A stretch of 64,000 nucleotides of DNA, from assembly GCA_016710015.1 (NCBI GenBank), contig JADJLR010000004.1, positions 1 to 64,000 of the forward strand, read 5' to 3'. Below the pieces are notes generated by a model that saw nothing but the letters and a program-made list of their open reading frames with translations, did not search any database and had not been told where the DNA came from. A program made the position numbers and the translations under genes. Below, piece after piece: positions 53,338 through 63,546 of this stretch (its first letter is position 1; each line of letters begins with the position of its first letter). This DNA comes from Flavobacteriales bacterium. GTDB taxonomy: Bacteria; Bacteroidota; Bacteroidia; Flavobacteriales_F; PHOS-HE28.

Positions 53338-54729
53338 TTAGCGCTCAAGGCCAAAGGCCTTGATCTTGTTGTAGAGGGTCTTCCGATCGATGTTGAGTTG
53401 CTCGGCGGTGCGCGATCGATTGAATCCATTTCGTTCCAACGCAGTCAAGATCGCTGCACGTTCCGCTTGGTGGGCGACATCGCGTAGACCAGTGTCGACG
53501 TTTTCCTCGACCGAACGTACAGGCAACTCGACAGGCGGACCACCACCGGAAAGGACCGTTGCAGGAAGACAATCGGCGGTGATGCGTTCACCGGTGCTCA
53601 ACAGCACCGCACGTTTGATCACATTGCCCAATTCGCGGAGGTTCCCGCTCCATACATGGTCCATGATCCGCTCGAAGGCCTCCTTGTCGAACCCGACCAC
53701 CGAACGACCCAAGCGCACGTTGGCCTGTTGAACGAAATGATCCACGAAACGTGGGATCTCTTCTTTGCGTTGACGCAGAGGCAGAAGGTGGATCGTGAAT
53801 TCATTGATCCGATGAAGAAGGTCCTCCCGGAACCGCCCTTTCGCAACGGCCTTGGAAAGGTCCTCATTCGTAGCTGCCAGGATACGAACGTCCACATCCA
53901 CATCCTTGTTGCTGCCAATGCGTCGGATCTTTCGTTCCTGCAACACGCGTAACAGCTTCATCTGGTCGTCATGGCTCAAGTTGCCAACCTCGTCCAAGAA
54001 GAGGGTTCCGCCTTGGGCTTGTTCGAAACTACCTACCCTGTCCGCGATCGCTCCGGTAAAAGCACCCTTGATGTGACCGAACAGCTCGCTTCCTGCCAAG
54101 TCCTTCGGCAACGCACCACAATCCACCGCGACGAATGGCGCATTCGTGCGGCCACTCTTACCATGGATCCGTTTCGCCACGAACTCCTTGCCCGTGCCTG
54201 TTTCACCAACGATCAGCACGGTCATGTCCGTGGGTGCCACAAGCGCAATGTGCTTCGCGATCACTTCCGCAGCTGCACCATCACCTTCCACATAGTCGTC
54301 GTTCGCAGTGCTTTCGGCATTCCCGTTGGGCTTCGACACCTTTGGTCCAGGATCTCCCTTTCCAGCGCTGGCCAATGCATCTTGCACACGCATGAGCAGC
54401 TCGTCCGGATACAGGGGTTTGCCGATGTAATCGAACGCCCCATGGCGCATGATCTCCACGGCCAATCGCACTTCAGAATGACCGGTGATGATGATGACCA
54501 CCGTGCCCGGCGCATTCGCGCGAATGAACTGCACCATCTGCAAACCATCGGTATCCGGTAACCGATGATCGCACAATACCAGATCGAATTCGCTCTGTGT
54601 GATCAGCTCTTTCGCCCGAGCACCTTTCCCGGCACTCTCCACGGAATAGCCATTCTTCACTAGGAATCGACCCAACAGTAGGCAGAGGTCCTGGTCATCG
54701 TCCACGATGAGAATACGAGCCTTGGGCAT
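53338..54729 (-). CDS. Sigma-54-dependent NtrC-family response regulator
   Basis: 463 residues. Receiver with Asp54 (DLVLCDHRLPDTDGLQM), AAA+ domain with Walker A VGETGTGKEFVAK, the sigma-54 contact loop GAFTGAI, Walker B GGTLFLDEVGNL, and a C-terminal Fis-type HTH (NGFNRSRTAEQLNIDRKTL). It activates sigma-54 promoters on phosphorylation. It lies between the receiver gene (two bases downstream of that stop) and the kinase. Confidence 0.95.
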   Translation of the reverse strand: MPKARILIVDDDQDLCLLLGRFLVKNGYSVESAGKGARAKELITQSEFDLVLCDHRLPDTDGLQMVQFIRANAPGTVVIIITGHSEVRLAVEIMRHGAFDYIGKPLYPDELLMRVQDALASAGKGDPGPKVSKPNGNAESTANDDYVEGDGAAAEVIAKHIALVAPTDMTVLIVGETGTGKEFVAKRIHGKSGRTNAPFVAVDCGALPKDLAGSELFGHIKGAFTGAIADRVGSFEQAQGGTLFLDEVGNLSHDDQMKLLRVLQERKIRRIGSNKDVDVDVRILAATNEDLSKAVAKGRFREDLLHRINEFTIHLLPLRQRKEEIPRFVDHFVQQANVRLGRSVVGFDKEAFERIMDHVWSGNLRELGNVIKRAVLLSTGERITADCLPATVLSGGGPPVELPVRSVEENVDTGLRDVAHQAERAAILTALERNGFNRSRTAEQLNIDRKTLYNKIKAFGLER

Positions 54730-54731
54730 GT

Positions 54732-55106
54732 TCAGTGGATGTTGTTCTTAGCAGGTGGGACCGATGCATCGAGTGAAAGGAGGATCTCCGCTTGTGTGAA
54801 AGGTTTGGGGATGAACGCATCGGCACCGGCCTGCATCGCATTCCCGCGTTCATCGTCCACCGCACTGATCGCGATGCAGCGTGTCCCTGGGGCTGTCTTG
54901 CGAATGTCCGAGATCAGATCATATCCGCGTCCATCGGACAGGTGTACATCCAAGAACACGGCATCGAACTTCCCCTCCGCCAAAGCGACCCGTGCTTGGC
55001 CCAAGGTATTGGTGATCCGACATTCCATTCCTGCGCGCTGGATCAAGTTCTGGAGCAAGAAGCAGATCTCGGGTTCATCATCGACGAGGAGGATACGTTT
55101 CTTCAT
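54732..55106 (-). CDS. Stand-alone response-regulator receiver
   Basis: 124 residues, receiver only: MKKRILLVDDEPEICFLLQ, phospho-Asp53 in DAVFLDVHLSDGRGYD, Thr/Ser switch in CIAISAVDD and Lys in AFIPKPFTQAEIL. First gene of a three-gene set with the NtrC regulator and the CHASE3 kinase, so a phosphorelay or shared kinase is likely. The 300 bases upstream (55107-55394) hold no clear gene. Confidence 0.92.
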   Translation of the reverse strand: MKKRILLVDDEPEICFLLQNLIQRAGMECRITNTLGQARVALAEGKFDAVFLDVHLSDGRGYDLISDIRKTAPGTRCIAISAVDDERGNAMQAGADAFIPKPFTQAEILLSLDASVPPAKNNIH

Positions 55107-55394
55107 TCCCTATACAATAATAGTCTGCTGCTGTTGGACGTTCAGCTGACTGTGCCGTGAATGGCCCAGAAATGCCGATGTATCGTGGGCTGTTCGGCAA
55201 TGCGACGCTTCGTGCCGTTAAAGGAACGCCGTTGTTGGAGGTCATCGGTCCTCAATTCTTCCGTTCTATTGCTTGAAGCATGCGCCTACGCATTCAATAG
55301 ATCGTTGTGGGAGCATTGGTAGAAGGCACTGGCCGATCACACTCCGCATACCTTGTTGGGACAACCACCATCGAGGCCCTACGTCTTCGATCCG

Positions 55395-58300
55395 ATGGAA
55401 CACCTTACTATGCGTCATCTTCCACTCTTGATCCTGATCATTAGTAGCGCTTCAACCCAAGCCCAATTCGGCCCGCAGCACTTCGTGTTCGAGAGTGATG
55501 TGAAGTACCCGAACCGGATCTGGTGCGACGACCTGAACGGCGACGGCCACCAGGATGTGCTGGCCATGGACATCAACGGCCTGTACTGGTGGGACAATGA
55601 TGGAAACGGTGCGTTCGGGGACCGCAAGTACGTCGTCAACCAGTTCTTGAGCAGCAACAACTTGACCACTACGGATGTGGATGGTGATGGCGACAGGGAC
55701 CTGATCGGCCAGTCGGGCTGGTGGGCGAATGACGGCAGTGGGAATTTCAGCTTCGTGAACAACATCAACCCCTACCTCATACTGGCGATGGTGGGAGATG
55801 TGGATGGTGATGGCGACATCGATCTCGTTGGTCGTACAGGTGTCCTGAACGGGACCGTCATCACCTTCTTCGGAACGATCATCAATGATGGCAACGGCAA
55901 CTTCAGCAATGGGGTCCAGTTCAGTACCAATGCCCCGAGCGCGATCAACTGCACTCAAGCCGATTTCGACGGCGATGGCGACCTTGACCTCGTCATCGGC
56001 GGCGACGCCAATAACAACGGCTTCTACCCGAATCTCGGCGGTGGAACGTACGGAGCACAGCAGTTGATCACCGGTCTCTCCGGAACACCTGAGGTACATG
56101 CTGGCGATGCAGACGGCAACGGGACACAGGACCTGTTCGTGTTCGGCGGCTCACCTTCGGCCCGGTGGTTCGCGAACGATGGAAATGCGCTATTTGCGGT
56201 TGCCGATACGATCCTTGGAGTTTGGCCTGCGATCGATATGGACAACGACGGTGATCTTGATCTGTCCCGTGGGACCGGTACCTCGTGCGATGCGAAATGG
56301 TACCGGAACGATGGCGATGGACTTGCTTGGAGCGATCAGGACGTGGAATCGTTCAGTGGATACAACCTGGTCGGAACGCGCTATGCATACGCCGACTTCA
56401 ATGAGGACGGGCACCCCGACATGGCGATCTGCCACGGCTTGGGCATGATCGCTTGGTACCCCAACAACGGTGATGGCACTTTCGCTCTCCGGGAGCGTGT
56501 GGGCGGTGTACTGAGCGGTGGTGGTGGTCTGTCCGTGGCCGATCTCGATGGCGATGGGGACAACGATGCTGTTTGCGCAAGCTTCTACGGCGACATGCTC
56601 ACGGCCTACTTGAACAACGGTAACGGCACTTTTGGCCCACAGATCGTTCTTGCGGAACACCTTGATCGGATCAACGCGACCGCTGCGACCGACCTCAACG
56701 GCGATGGCCTACCGGAGCTCCTCACGAACAAAGCGCAGGCTGCTGTGTTCTGGAACAACGGCAACGGCAATTTCACGGCCAGCACTTTGCCGAACGATGG
56801 TGTGGCCCTACTGGCCGCGGACCTCGATGGCGACTTCGATCCGGACCTGATCGCAAGTGGCAAATGGTACCGCAACGAGGGTGCTGGCTCCTTCACCGAG
56901 ATCACTGAACCGCTCTTTGCGATCACCGGATCGGCCCCGGCCCATGCGGTGGACCTCAATGGCGATGGCATCGTGGATGTGCTCTGTCGCGGCAGCAGCA
57001 TCAACGCCTTGATCAATGATGGTAGTGGCGGGTTCACGGTGATCAACAGTCCCGCAACCGTTTCACCTAACCACAGCGACGCAGCGGATATGGACCTCGA
57101 TGGCGACATCGACCTGGTCGCTCTTTTCGGTACATCGATCTGGTGTTACTACAATGACGGAACGGGTTCGTTCTCCGAAGCGCAACTCACGCAACCCGAA
57201 CTCGGAGTTCCACGACACATCATCGCGCAGGACGTGAACGGCGATGGCTACCCCGATGCCTTATGGGCACGGAGCAATGGATACGACCACAAGACCTTCG
57301 CCAACCTGAACAACGGTGATGGAACCATCGGGGCAGCATTCATCATTGACCCTACCGCAGAAAGCACTGCATCGTTGGTATTCGCCGACATGAACGGCGA
57401 CGTGGTGCCTGATCTCGTCGCTGCTAGATTCCACAGCATCACATGGCAAGAGAACCATTTCTTCGATGCCTTCCGCTTGCGCGGAAACGTGTTCAAGGAC
57501 TTCAACAACAACGCGATCGAAGACGGTTTCGATGAGCCTCTTGCCTACTTGCCCATGCGCACCGATCCGTCCGGATACCTCTCTTGGACGAACACGGCAG
57601 GGGGGCTTCGACCTACCGGTTGATAGCGGCATCACCTACCAGCTATGGCCGCAACTCGCATCGCAATATGTTGTGACCACGACGCCTGACACGGCAGTGG
57701 TACAAGCCAATGCGAACGAGCCGATCGTGGATAGCCTGATCTTCGGCGTGGGTCCGTTGATCGACGACGATATTGAAGCGGTGTCGTTCACACGCACTTT
57801 GCTCCGTTGCAACACGGCAGGCAGCTTCTATATCGACGTGCGCAACGCCGGAAGCAGCATCCTGTACGACATCGACATCAGTCTGGCCCTTGATGCTGAC
57901 CTCACCTTCGTGCAGGCCTGGCCCGCTCCGGATTCCGTGGTCGGGAACGTCGTGTACTGGCAATTGGACAGCTTGGCGTGGTGGGGGCTGCAGCATTACC
58001 GGATCGACGTGGTCGTTGGACCCGTAGGCTCATCCGGCCTGGCCACCCTCGATGTGCTCTTCGGAAGCACCGGCGAGCTGATCACGGAAACCGATGGGCT
58101 CGAGACGGTCACGTGCGCATACGACCCGAACGACAAACTGGTCCTTCCCATTGGTAGCGGTGTCCATCACGCGGTCCCCATCGATCAGGATCGGTTGGAC
58201 TACACCATTCGGTTCCAGAACACCGGGACCGACACCGCATTCAACGTTTTGCTGATCGATCGCTTGAGCCCGCACCTGGACCTCACCAGCATGGAGGTTC

Positions 58301-59022
58301 TAGGCACATCACATCCGCTGTCGCACATCTTCATCGAGGATGATCGCGAATTGAATTTCCGTTACGACAACATCCTTCTGCCGGACAGCGGAACCAACAT
58401 GTCCGGAAGCAACGGGTATGTCCGCTTCCGGATCCGACCGCTACCCAACGCGCCCAACCTGACAGAGATCCTGAACACCGCCGAGATCTACTTCGACTAC
58501 AACCCACCGGTGATCACGAACACCACACTCAACACGTTGGTGGATTGCGAAGCGTTCACCGCGACGGCCACGGACCTCGGTGCTGGCTTGCTGGAGGCCA
58601 GCGCTGGCGAGAGCTATCAATGGTACGAGAGCGGTATACCGATCGACGGCGCTACGCAACGCGAACTGGTGGCAGGAGCGTCAGGATTCTATTCCGTAGA
58701 GGTCACCAACGAATATGCTTGCGAATTGCTTTCCGAAGAGGTCCAGATCGTGATCTCTGATGTGAAAGAAACGACCGGAGTCCGCATGGCGATCATGCCC
58801 AACCCGATGACCAACGATGCTCGGGTGATCTTCAGCACCCCGCTTGCGTCAACTGCGTACGTGGAGTTGATCGACATCAACGGCAAAGCGCTGCGTACGA
58901 TCCAATGTGGCTTACGGCGCGAGGTGCTCTTGCAACGCGATGGGCTATCAAGTGGACTGTACATTCTTCGTGTACAAGATGGCAAAGGATCCTTCGCAAC
59001 GCAGCGGATCGTGATCGACTGA
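55395..59022 (+). CDS. Very large FG-GAP/VCBS-repeat T9SS cargo, frameshifted in the middle
   Basis: About 1,210 residues. A signal peptide (LPLLILIISSASTQAQ) precedes many calcium-binding VCBS/FG-GAP units with DxDxDG loops (DVDGDGDRDLIG, DLNGDGLPELLT, DMNGDVVPDLVA). Then comes an SdrD-like turn (GNVFKDFNNNAIEDGFDEP). One extra G in the run 57600-57605 shifts the frame; the rest continues as FDLPVDSGITYQLWP, a DUF7619-like segment (YDPNDKLVLPIGSGV, DYTIRFQNTGTDTAFNVLL) and a T9SS sorting domain (MAIMPNPMTNDARVIF to GLYILRVQDGKG). Met codons at 55395 and 55410 are both possible starts. Likely a large surface protein. Confidence 0.82.
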
Positions 59023-59109
59023 ATCTGGGCGATGATCTCTGGCACGTGATGTCATTGATCCAGCGCTTTGCTCGCGTCGAGCCAAGATCCCCATCCGGGA
59101 CCCCGCGAC

Positions 59110-61143
59110 CTATTTCACGATCCGAACCGAGACGGCTTCCGCGCCGCACAGTACGTTCAGAACAAGCACACCGCTCGCGCCATCCGGTATGCGAAGCTCT
59201 GCGGTGGATCCGTCTCCAGTGATCCCATCCGCGAGTTTGCGACCCATCATGTCGTTCAACTGCCAGAAGGCGCGAGAACAGGGATACTCCACGCGTACGG
59301 ATCCATTCTCCAGCAGCGTGGCATGCAAGGCATTGGATGCCGAACGTCGCTCGATCGACACCACCTTGCTCAATGCCGAAGTACCATCCAGATCGGTCTG
59401 ACGAAGCCGGTAGTACATGGTGCCGGTCACGGGGTCTGCATCGTGTGCTCGGTAATGATGAACCATCGCGCTGGTCCCTGCTCCGGGCGTGGTGAGCACG
59501 GTGGTCCATGATCCGAGGTCGGGGCTACGTTCCACCGTGAAGAAGTCGTTGTTCCGTTCGGTGGCGGTGCTCCATTCCAACAGTACGGCCGTTCCATCGT
59601 TGTGCACCTCGAAGTCCAACAGCTCGATAGGAAGGGTGCTCGGGCAAAGCAAGGTGGCCCGGAATAGACCGTTCGCTGCATTGTTCACTGCGCCAGGTGT
59701 CTCGTTCCCTGCGACTACAGCACTGGTATAATTGGCCGCTATGCGCGGATCATTGGTGTTGAAGAAGATCACACGACCCAGATGGTTCACGGTGCTGATG
59801 CGCATGTTCTCGATGCCGCCGGGGTTCATGTTCTGTCCGTTCGGTCCGTAGCTCACCCCGTGGAAGAAGCGTCCATCCGGATAACGCGTTTGGGCCGCAT
59901 CGCCTTCGTTGCGAAAACCGATATTCGTCCAGGCCCCACCAGCGAGGTAACTGCACGGAAAATAGCCTCCGGTGACCGTGGCGCTCGGCGAGGTGTTGCA
60001 GCGTTGGAGCAACGCACTGTTGGCAGGAAGCACATAGATGCTATCCACCGGAGCCGAGTCGTTCGGGTCGTTCGGTGGTAAGAGGGCGTTCAGGTCCGCG
60101 TTATTATAGACCAGGATCAGCGACCCGGTAGGCACGGCGGACCATTGGGCCACGTTAGCGAATCGGATGTGTCCGGTGCTCACGCCTCCGCTCACCATCA
60201 CGGTACTGAATCCGTTCCATGTCACACCGTTGTTATCGTCGATGATCCAATTGCGTAGGTCCACGGTCGAGCACGTCGGGCCGCACACCATCACTTCGAT
60301 GTATTCCTTCTCTCCGCTGGGGCCATTGCTCACCTCATTCACGAAGGGTCCCACGCAGTCCGGCGCATAGGGTATTGTTAGTTGCACATCATCGATGGCC
60401 ACGCTGGGGTCGTTGCCTGCCGCGTCGTTGTTGTTCTGCCAACGAAAACCGACACGGACACCCGGGTTGTTATTTGCACTGGCGGGTAGCGCGATGCTGT
60501 ACTGCGTCCATTGGCCTTGTCCACCGCAGGCACCGGTCGGGGTCTTCGGCGGGTTGCTCAAGGCGGCCCATGCAGCCCCGTTGAAATACTCGAGCAGGAA
60601 ATCGTCGTTGGTGCCATCGCCGTACTCCATGTATTTGAAGGTGAGGGTGATGTTCGTACGCCCGGTCAGATCGATCACCGGAGACTGTGCGCGCTTGTTG
60701 GTCTCGGTACTGAGGCAGCTACAGAAACAGGCGAAGCAAAGGGCTGGTGGACAGCCAGCATCGTATGCGGCGCCGCAATCCCCAGCGGGACAGAAAATGC
60801 AACCGAACGGACTGCCGCAAACCCCGGACAACTCGTTGGCGATGTGCAAGGATTCGTTGTTGGTTGTACAGTCCGTACCGCACGTGTTCGCCGCGTTACC
60901 GTTCTCGCGACAGCTCACGAACCACTGGTTGGCGCAAGCCCCGGCAGCACTCACATTGACCACCGACCATGCGCCGTTCACGCCGCTATAGGCCGTGGCG
61001 TAGCAGCCCGAATTGCATCCGTTCTCGAATTCGTCCGCCCAGATGACCTGTTGGCTGATCACCGAAAGGCAGGCCGACATACCGAGGACCAAGCACAACA
61101 ACGTGCGCTGGAAAGTGCCCTGTTGTCGATGGACCGTTCGCAT
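59110..61143 (-). CDS. Cys-rich lamin-tail T9SS-exported protein
   Basis: About 677 residues. Signal (RTLLCLVLGMSACLSVIS), then a Cys-rich N-terminal part (ENGCNSGCYATAYSGVNG, CGSPFGCIFCPAGDCG), a domain with VIDLTGRTNITLTFKYMEYG, a lamin-tail-like domain (VNEVSNGPSGEKEYIEVMVC) and an Ig-like stretch LLDFEVHNDGTAVLLEWSTA. The end (VRVEYPCSRAFWQLNDMMGR to SVRIVK) is a T9SS sorting domain. I chose the Met at 61143, near the signal. Convergent with the FG-GAP gene. Role unknown. Confidence 0.82.
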   Translation of the reverse strand: MRTVHRQQGTFQRTLLCLVLGMSACLSVISQQVIWADEFENGCNSGCYATAYSGVNGAWSVVNVSAAGACANQWFVSCRENGNAANTCGTDCTTNNESLHIANELSGVCGSPFGCIFCPAGDCGAAYDAGCPPALCFACFCSCLSTETNKRAQSPVIDLTGRTNITLTFKYMEYGDGTNDDFLLEYFNGAAWAALSNPPKTPTGACGGQGQWTQYSIALPASANNNPGVRVGFRWQNNNDAAGNDPSVAIDDVQLTIPYAPDCVGPFVNEVSNGPSGEKEYIEVMVCGPTCSTVDLRNWIIDDNNGVTWNGFSTVMVSGGVSTGHIRFANVAQWSAVPTGSLILVYNNADLNALLPPNDPNDSAPVDSIYVLPANSALLQRCNTSPSATVTGGYFPCSYLAGGAWTNIGFRNEGDAAQTRYPDGRFFHGVSYGPNGQNMNPGGIENMRISTVNHLGRVIFFNTNDPRIAANYTSAVVAGNETPGAVNNAANGLFRATLLCPSTLPIELLDFEVHNDGTAVLLEWSTATERNNDFFTVERSPDLGSWTTVLTTPGAGTSAMVHHYRAHDADPVTGTMYYRLRQTDLDGTSALSKVVSIERRSASNALHATLLENGSVRVEYPCSRAFWQLNDMMGRKLADGITGDGSTAELRIPDGASGVLVLNVLCGAEAVSVRIVK

Positions 61144-61290
61144 AGGTCTCAGGAAGATAGACGATCGCAACGTGGCGTAGTTGCCATGTGCCTTTCGTCT
61201 CTTCGTTGACTAGCCGTACTACGTCAGGCCGAATACGTACACTTCTGCAGCGTGCTCCAACCGCCGCGAAACGGAAGCGGTCGCCGGGAT

Positions 61291-63078
61291 CTAATCCAAC
61301 TTCAACACCGCCAAGAACGCATCCTGGGGCACTTCCACACTACCCACTTGGCGCATACGCTTCTTTCCTTCCTTCTGCTTCTCCAGCAACTTGCGCTTAC
61401 GTGAAATGTCACCACCGTAGCATTTTGCGGTAACGTCCTTACGCAGGGCCTTCACAGTTTCGCGGGCCACGATCTTCGCGCCGATAGCGGCTTGGATGGG
61501 TATGTCGAATTGTTGGCGTGGAAGGAGTTCCTTCAGCTTGCTGCACATCTTCTTGCCCAGTTCATGGGCATGGTCGCGGTGGATCAATGCACTGAGCGCA
61601 TCGACCTTTTCGCTGTTCAGTAGAATGTCCAACTTGATCAGATCGCTTTCCTTGAAGCCGATCGGGTGGTAGTCGAAGCTGGCGTAGCCACGGCTGATGG
61701 ATTTCAGCTTGTCGTAAAAGTCGAACACCACCTCGCCCAAGGGCAATTCGAAAGTGAGCTCCACGCGATCGGTGGTGAGGTAGTTCTGGCCCGTGAGCAT
61801 GCCGCGCTTCTCGATGCACAGCGTCATGATGGAGCCGGTGTATTCGGCCTTGGTGATCACCTGCGCTTTGATGTAAGGCTCTTGGATGGTGTCGATGTGC
61901 ATCACCTCCGGCAGTTCGCTGGGATTGTGTACATCAACGACATCGCCGTTCGTCTTGGTCACGATGTAGCCCACGTTCGGCACGGTGGTGATCACCGTCA
62001 TGTTGAACTCCCGCTCCAATCGCTCTTGGATGATCTCCATGTGCAGGAGACCGAGGAATCCGCAACGGAATCCGAAGCCCAAGGCCGCACTGCTCTCTGG
62101 TGTCCACGTTAAACTGGCATCGTTGAGCTGTAGCTTCTCCATGGCATCGCGCAACTCTTCGTACTCGTCGGTATCCACCGGGAAGATGCCTGCCCATACC
62201 ATCGGTTTCACGTCCTCGAAGCCTTTGATACCCTCTGCGCATGGCCGGTCCTTATGCGTGATGGTATCACCCACCTTCACCTCGCTCGCCGTCTTGATGC
62301 CACTGATGATGTAGCCCACATCGCCAGCCCGCACTTCGGGCTTGGGCTTGATCTCCATCTTGAGGCAGCCCACTTCATCGGCATCGTACACCACACCGGT
62401 GTTGAAGAACTTCACCTTATCGCCTTTCTTGATGGTGCCGTTCATCACCCTGAAGTAGGCGATGATGCCTCGGAAAGGGTTGAAGACGCTGTCGAAGATC
62501 AACGCTTGGAGGGGTGCTTCAGGATCTCCTTTCGGCGCTGGTACGCGTGCCACAATGGCTTCGAGTACCTTATCAACCCCAAGGCCGGTCTTGCCACTGG
62601 CGCTGAGGATGTCATCCAGCTTACAACCGATCAAGTCCACGATCTGGTCCTTCACCTCTTCCGGATTGGCGCTGGGCAGGTCCATTTTGTTGAGCACTGG
62701 GATGATCTCCAGATCGTGCTCCAAGGCCAAGTACAGGTTGCTGATGGTCTGCGCTTGGATACCCTGTGTGGCATCCACGATCAACAAGGCCCCTTCGCAA
62801 GCGGCGATGGAGCGGCTCACCTCGTAGCTGAAGTCCACGTGGCCAGGGGTATCGATCAGGTTCAGGATGTACTTCTGCCCGTTCAGGGTGTAGTCCATCT
62901 GGATCGCCTTGCTCTTGATGGTGATGCCCCGTTCGCGCTCCAGATCCATGTCGTCCAGATTCTGCGCTTGCATGTCGCGGTCGGCAATGGTGCCGGTCAT
63001 GTGCAACAGCCTATCGGCCAAGGTGCTTTTACCGTGGTCAATATGGGCGATGATGCAGAAGTTGCGAATATGCTCCAT
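61291..63078 (-). CDS. lepA: Elongation factor 4 (LepA)
   Basis: 595 residues. GTPase motifs: G1 AHIDHGKSTLADRLL, G3 DTPGHVDFSYEVSRS, G4 NKMDLPSANPEEV. LepA-specific pieces are TVPNVGYIVTKTNGDVVDVH, RGYASFDYHPIGFKESDL and the C-terminal CYGGDISRKRKLLEKQKEGK. It acts on ribosomes during initiation or back-translocation; membrane or stress links are known in other bacteria. Confidence 0.97.
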   Translation of the reverse strand: MEHIRNFCIIAHIDHGKSTLADRLLHMTGTIADRDMQAQNLDDMDLERERGITIKSKAIQMDYTLNGQKYILNLIDTPGHVDFSYEVSRSIAACEGALLIVDATQGIQAQTISNLYLALEHDLEIIPVLNKMDLPSANPEEVKDQIVDLIGCKLDDILSASGKTGLGVDKVLEAIVARVPAPKGDPEAPLQALIFDSVFNPFRGIIAYFRVMNGTIKKGDKVKFFNTGVVYDADEVGCLKMEIKPKPEVRAGDVGYIISGIKTASEVKVGDTITHKDRPCAEGIKGFEDVKPMVWAGIFPVDTDEYEELRDAMEKLQLNDASLTWTPESSAALGFGFRCGFLGLLHMEIIQERLEREFNMTVITTVPNVGYIVTKTNGDVVDVHNPSELPEVMHIDTIQEPYIKAQVITKAEYTGSIMTLCIEKRGMLTGQNYLTTDRVELTFELPLGEVVFDFYDKLKSISRGYASFDYHPIGFKESDLIKLDILLNSEKVDALSALIHRDHAHELGKKMCSKLKELLPRQQFDIPIQAAIGAKIVARETVKALRKDVTAKCYGGDISRKRKLLEKQKEGKKRMRQVGSVEVPQDAFLAVLKLD

Positions 63079-63183
63079 TGGATCGTCTTGGCCTGTTCAG
63101 CACTGGCCGAAAAAGTGCGCGAAGGTAGCGGTTCCCCAAGGGTTCGGGGTCGTTGTTCGCAAGGCTATCATCTCTACATACAT

Positions 63184-63385
63184 TCCGCATCAGGTCTTTT
63201 GTTTCTGCGACCCCGCTGGGGTCGAACACGTTCGTCCGACTCCAAATTCTATGCTCTGTGACCCCTCTGGGGTCAACCCATAAGGAGAATGACCGGTGCT
63301 GCGTTCTGACCCCACAGGGGTCACAGAAAGTAGAAAATGCCCCCCGATGGGAGAACGACCCCAGCGGGGTCGCAGAAAATAAGAG
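63184..63385. repeat. Palindromic element C, copy 2 (C2)
   Basis: About 200 bp of nested inverted repeats. Outer arms carry TTCTGCGACCCCGCTGGGG (left, 63203 on) and its partner at 63356-63379; inner arms CTGTGACCCCTCTGGGGTCA (63255-63274) and a partner ending CACAG near 63326. All four cores are GACCCC-N3-GGGGTC. Open frames across it give peptides such as CDPSGV and ATPLGS and are not real genes. It lies in the 467-base gap between lepA and the sigma factor; the rest of the gap shows nothing further. Confidence 0.82.
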
Positions 63386-63546
63386 GCGATCCTGTCGTTG
63401 TTCGTTGTCCCACTGCTCCCCGGCGTGCGCGAGTTGCTCGGCTTCGTAACTTGAGGCGGTTGTTTTACTCTGACCTTTGGGTCGAAAGTGCATTCCCGAT
63501 CAACGAACAGGCAACTTTCCTCCGCAAAAACGCATCATTCACACGG

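Noticed and set aside
63038..63493. A 151-codon minus-strand frame with peptides such as CDPSGV and VDPRGV
   Set aside because: It is only the translation of palindromic element C2; the repeated peptides follow the GACCCC-N3-GGGGTC cores.
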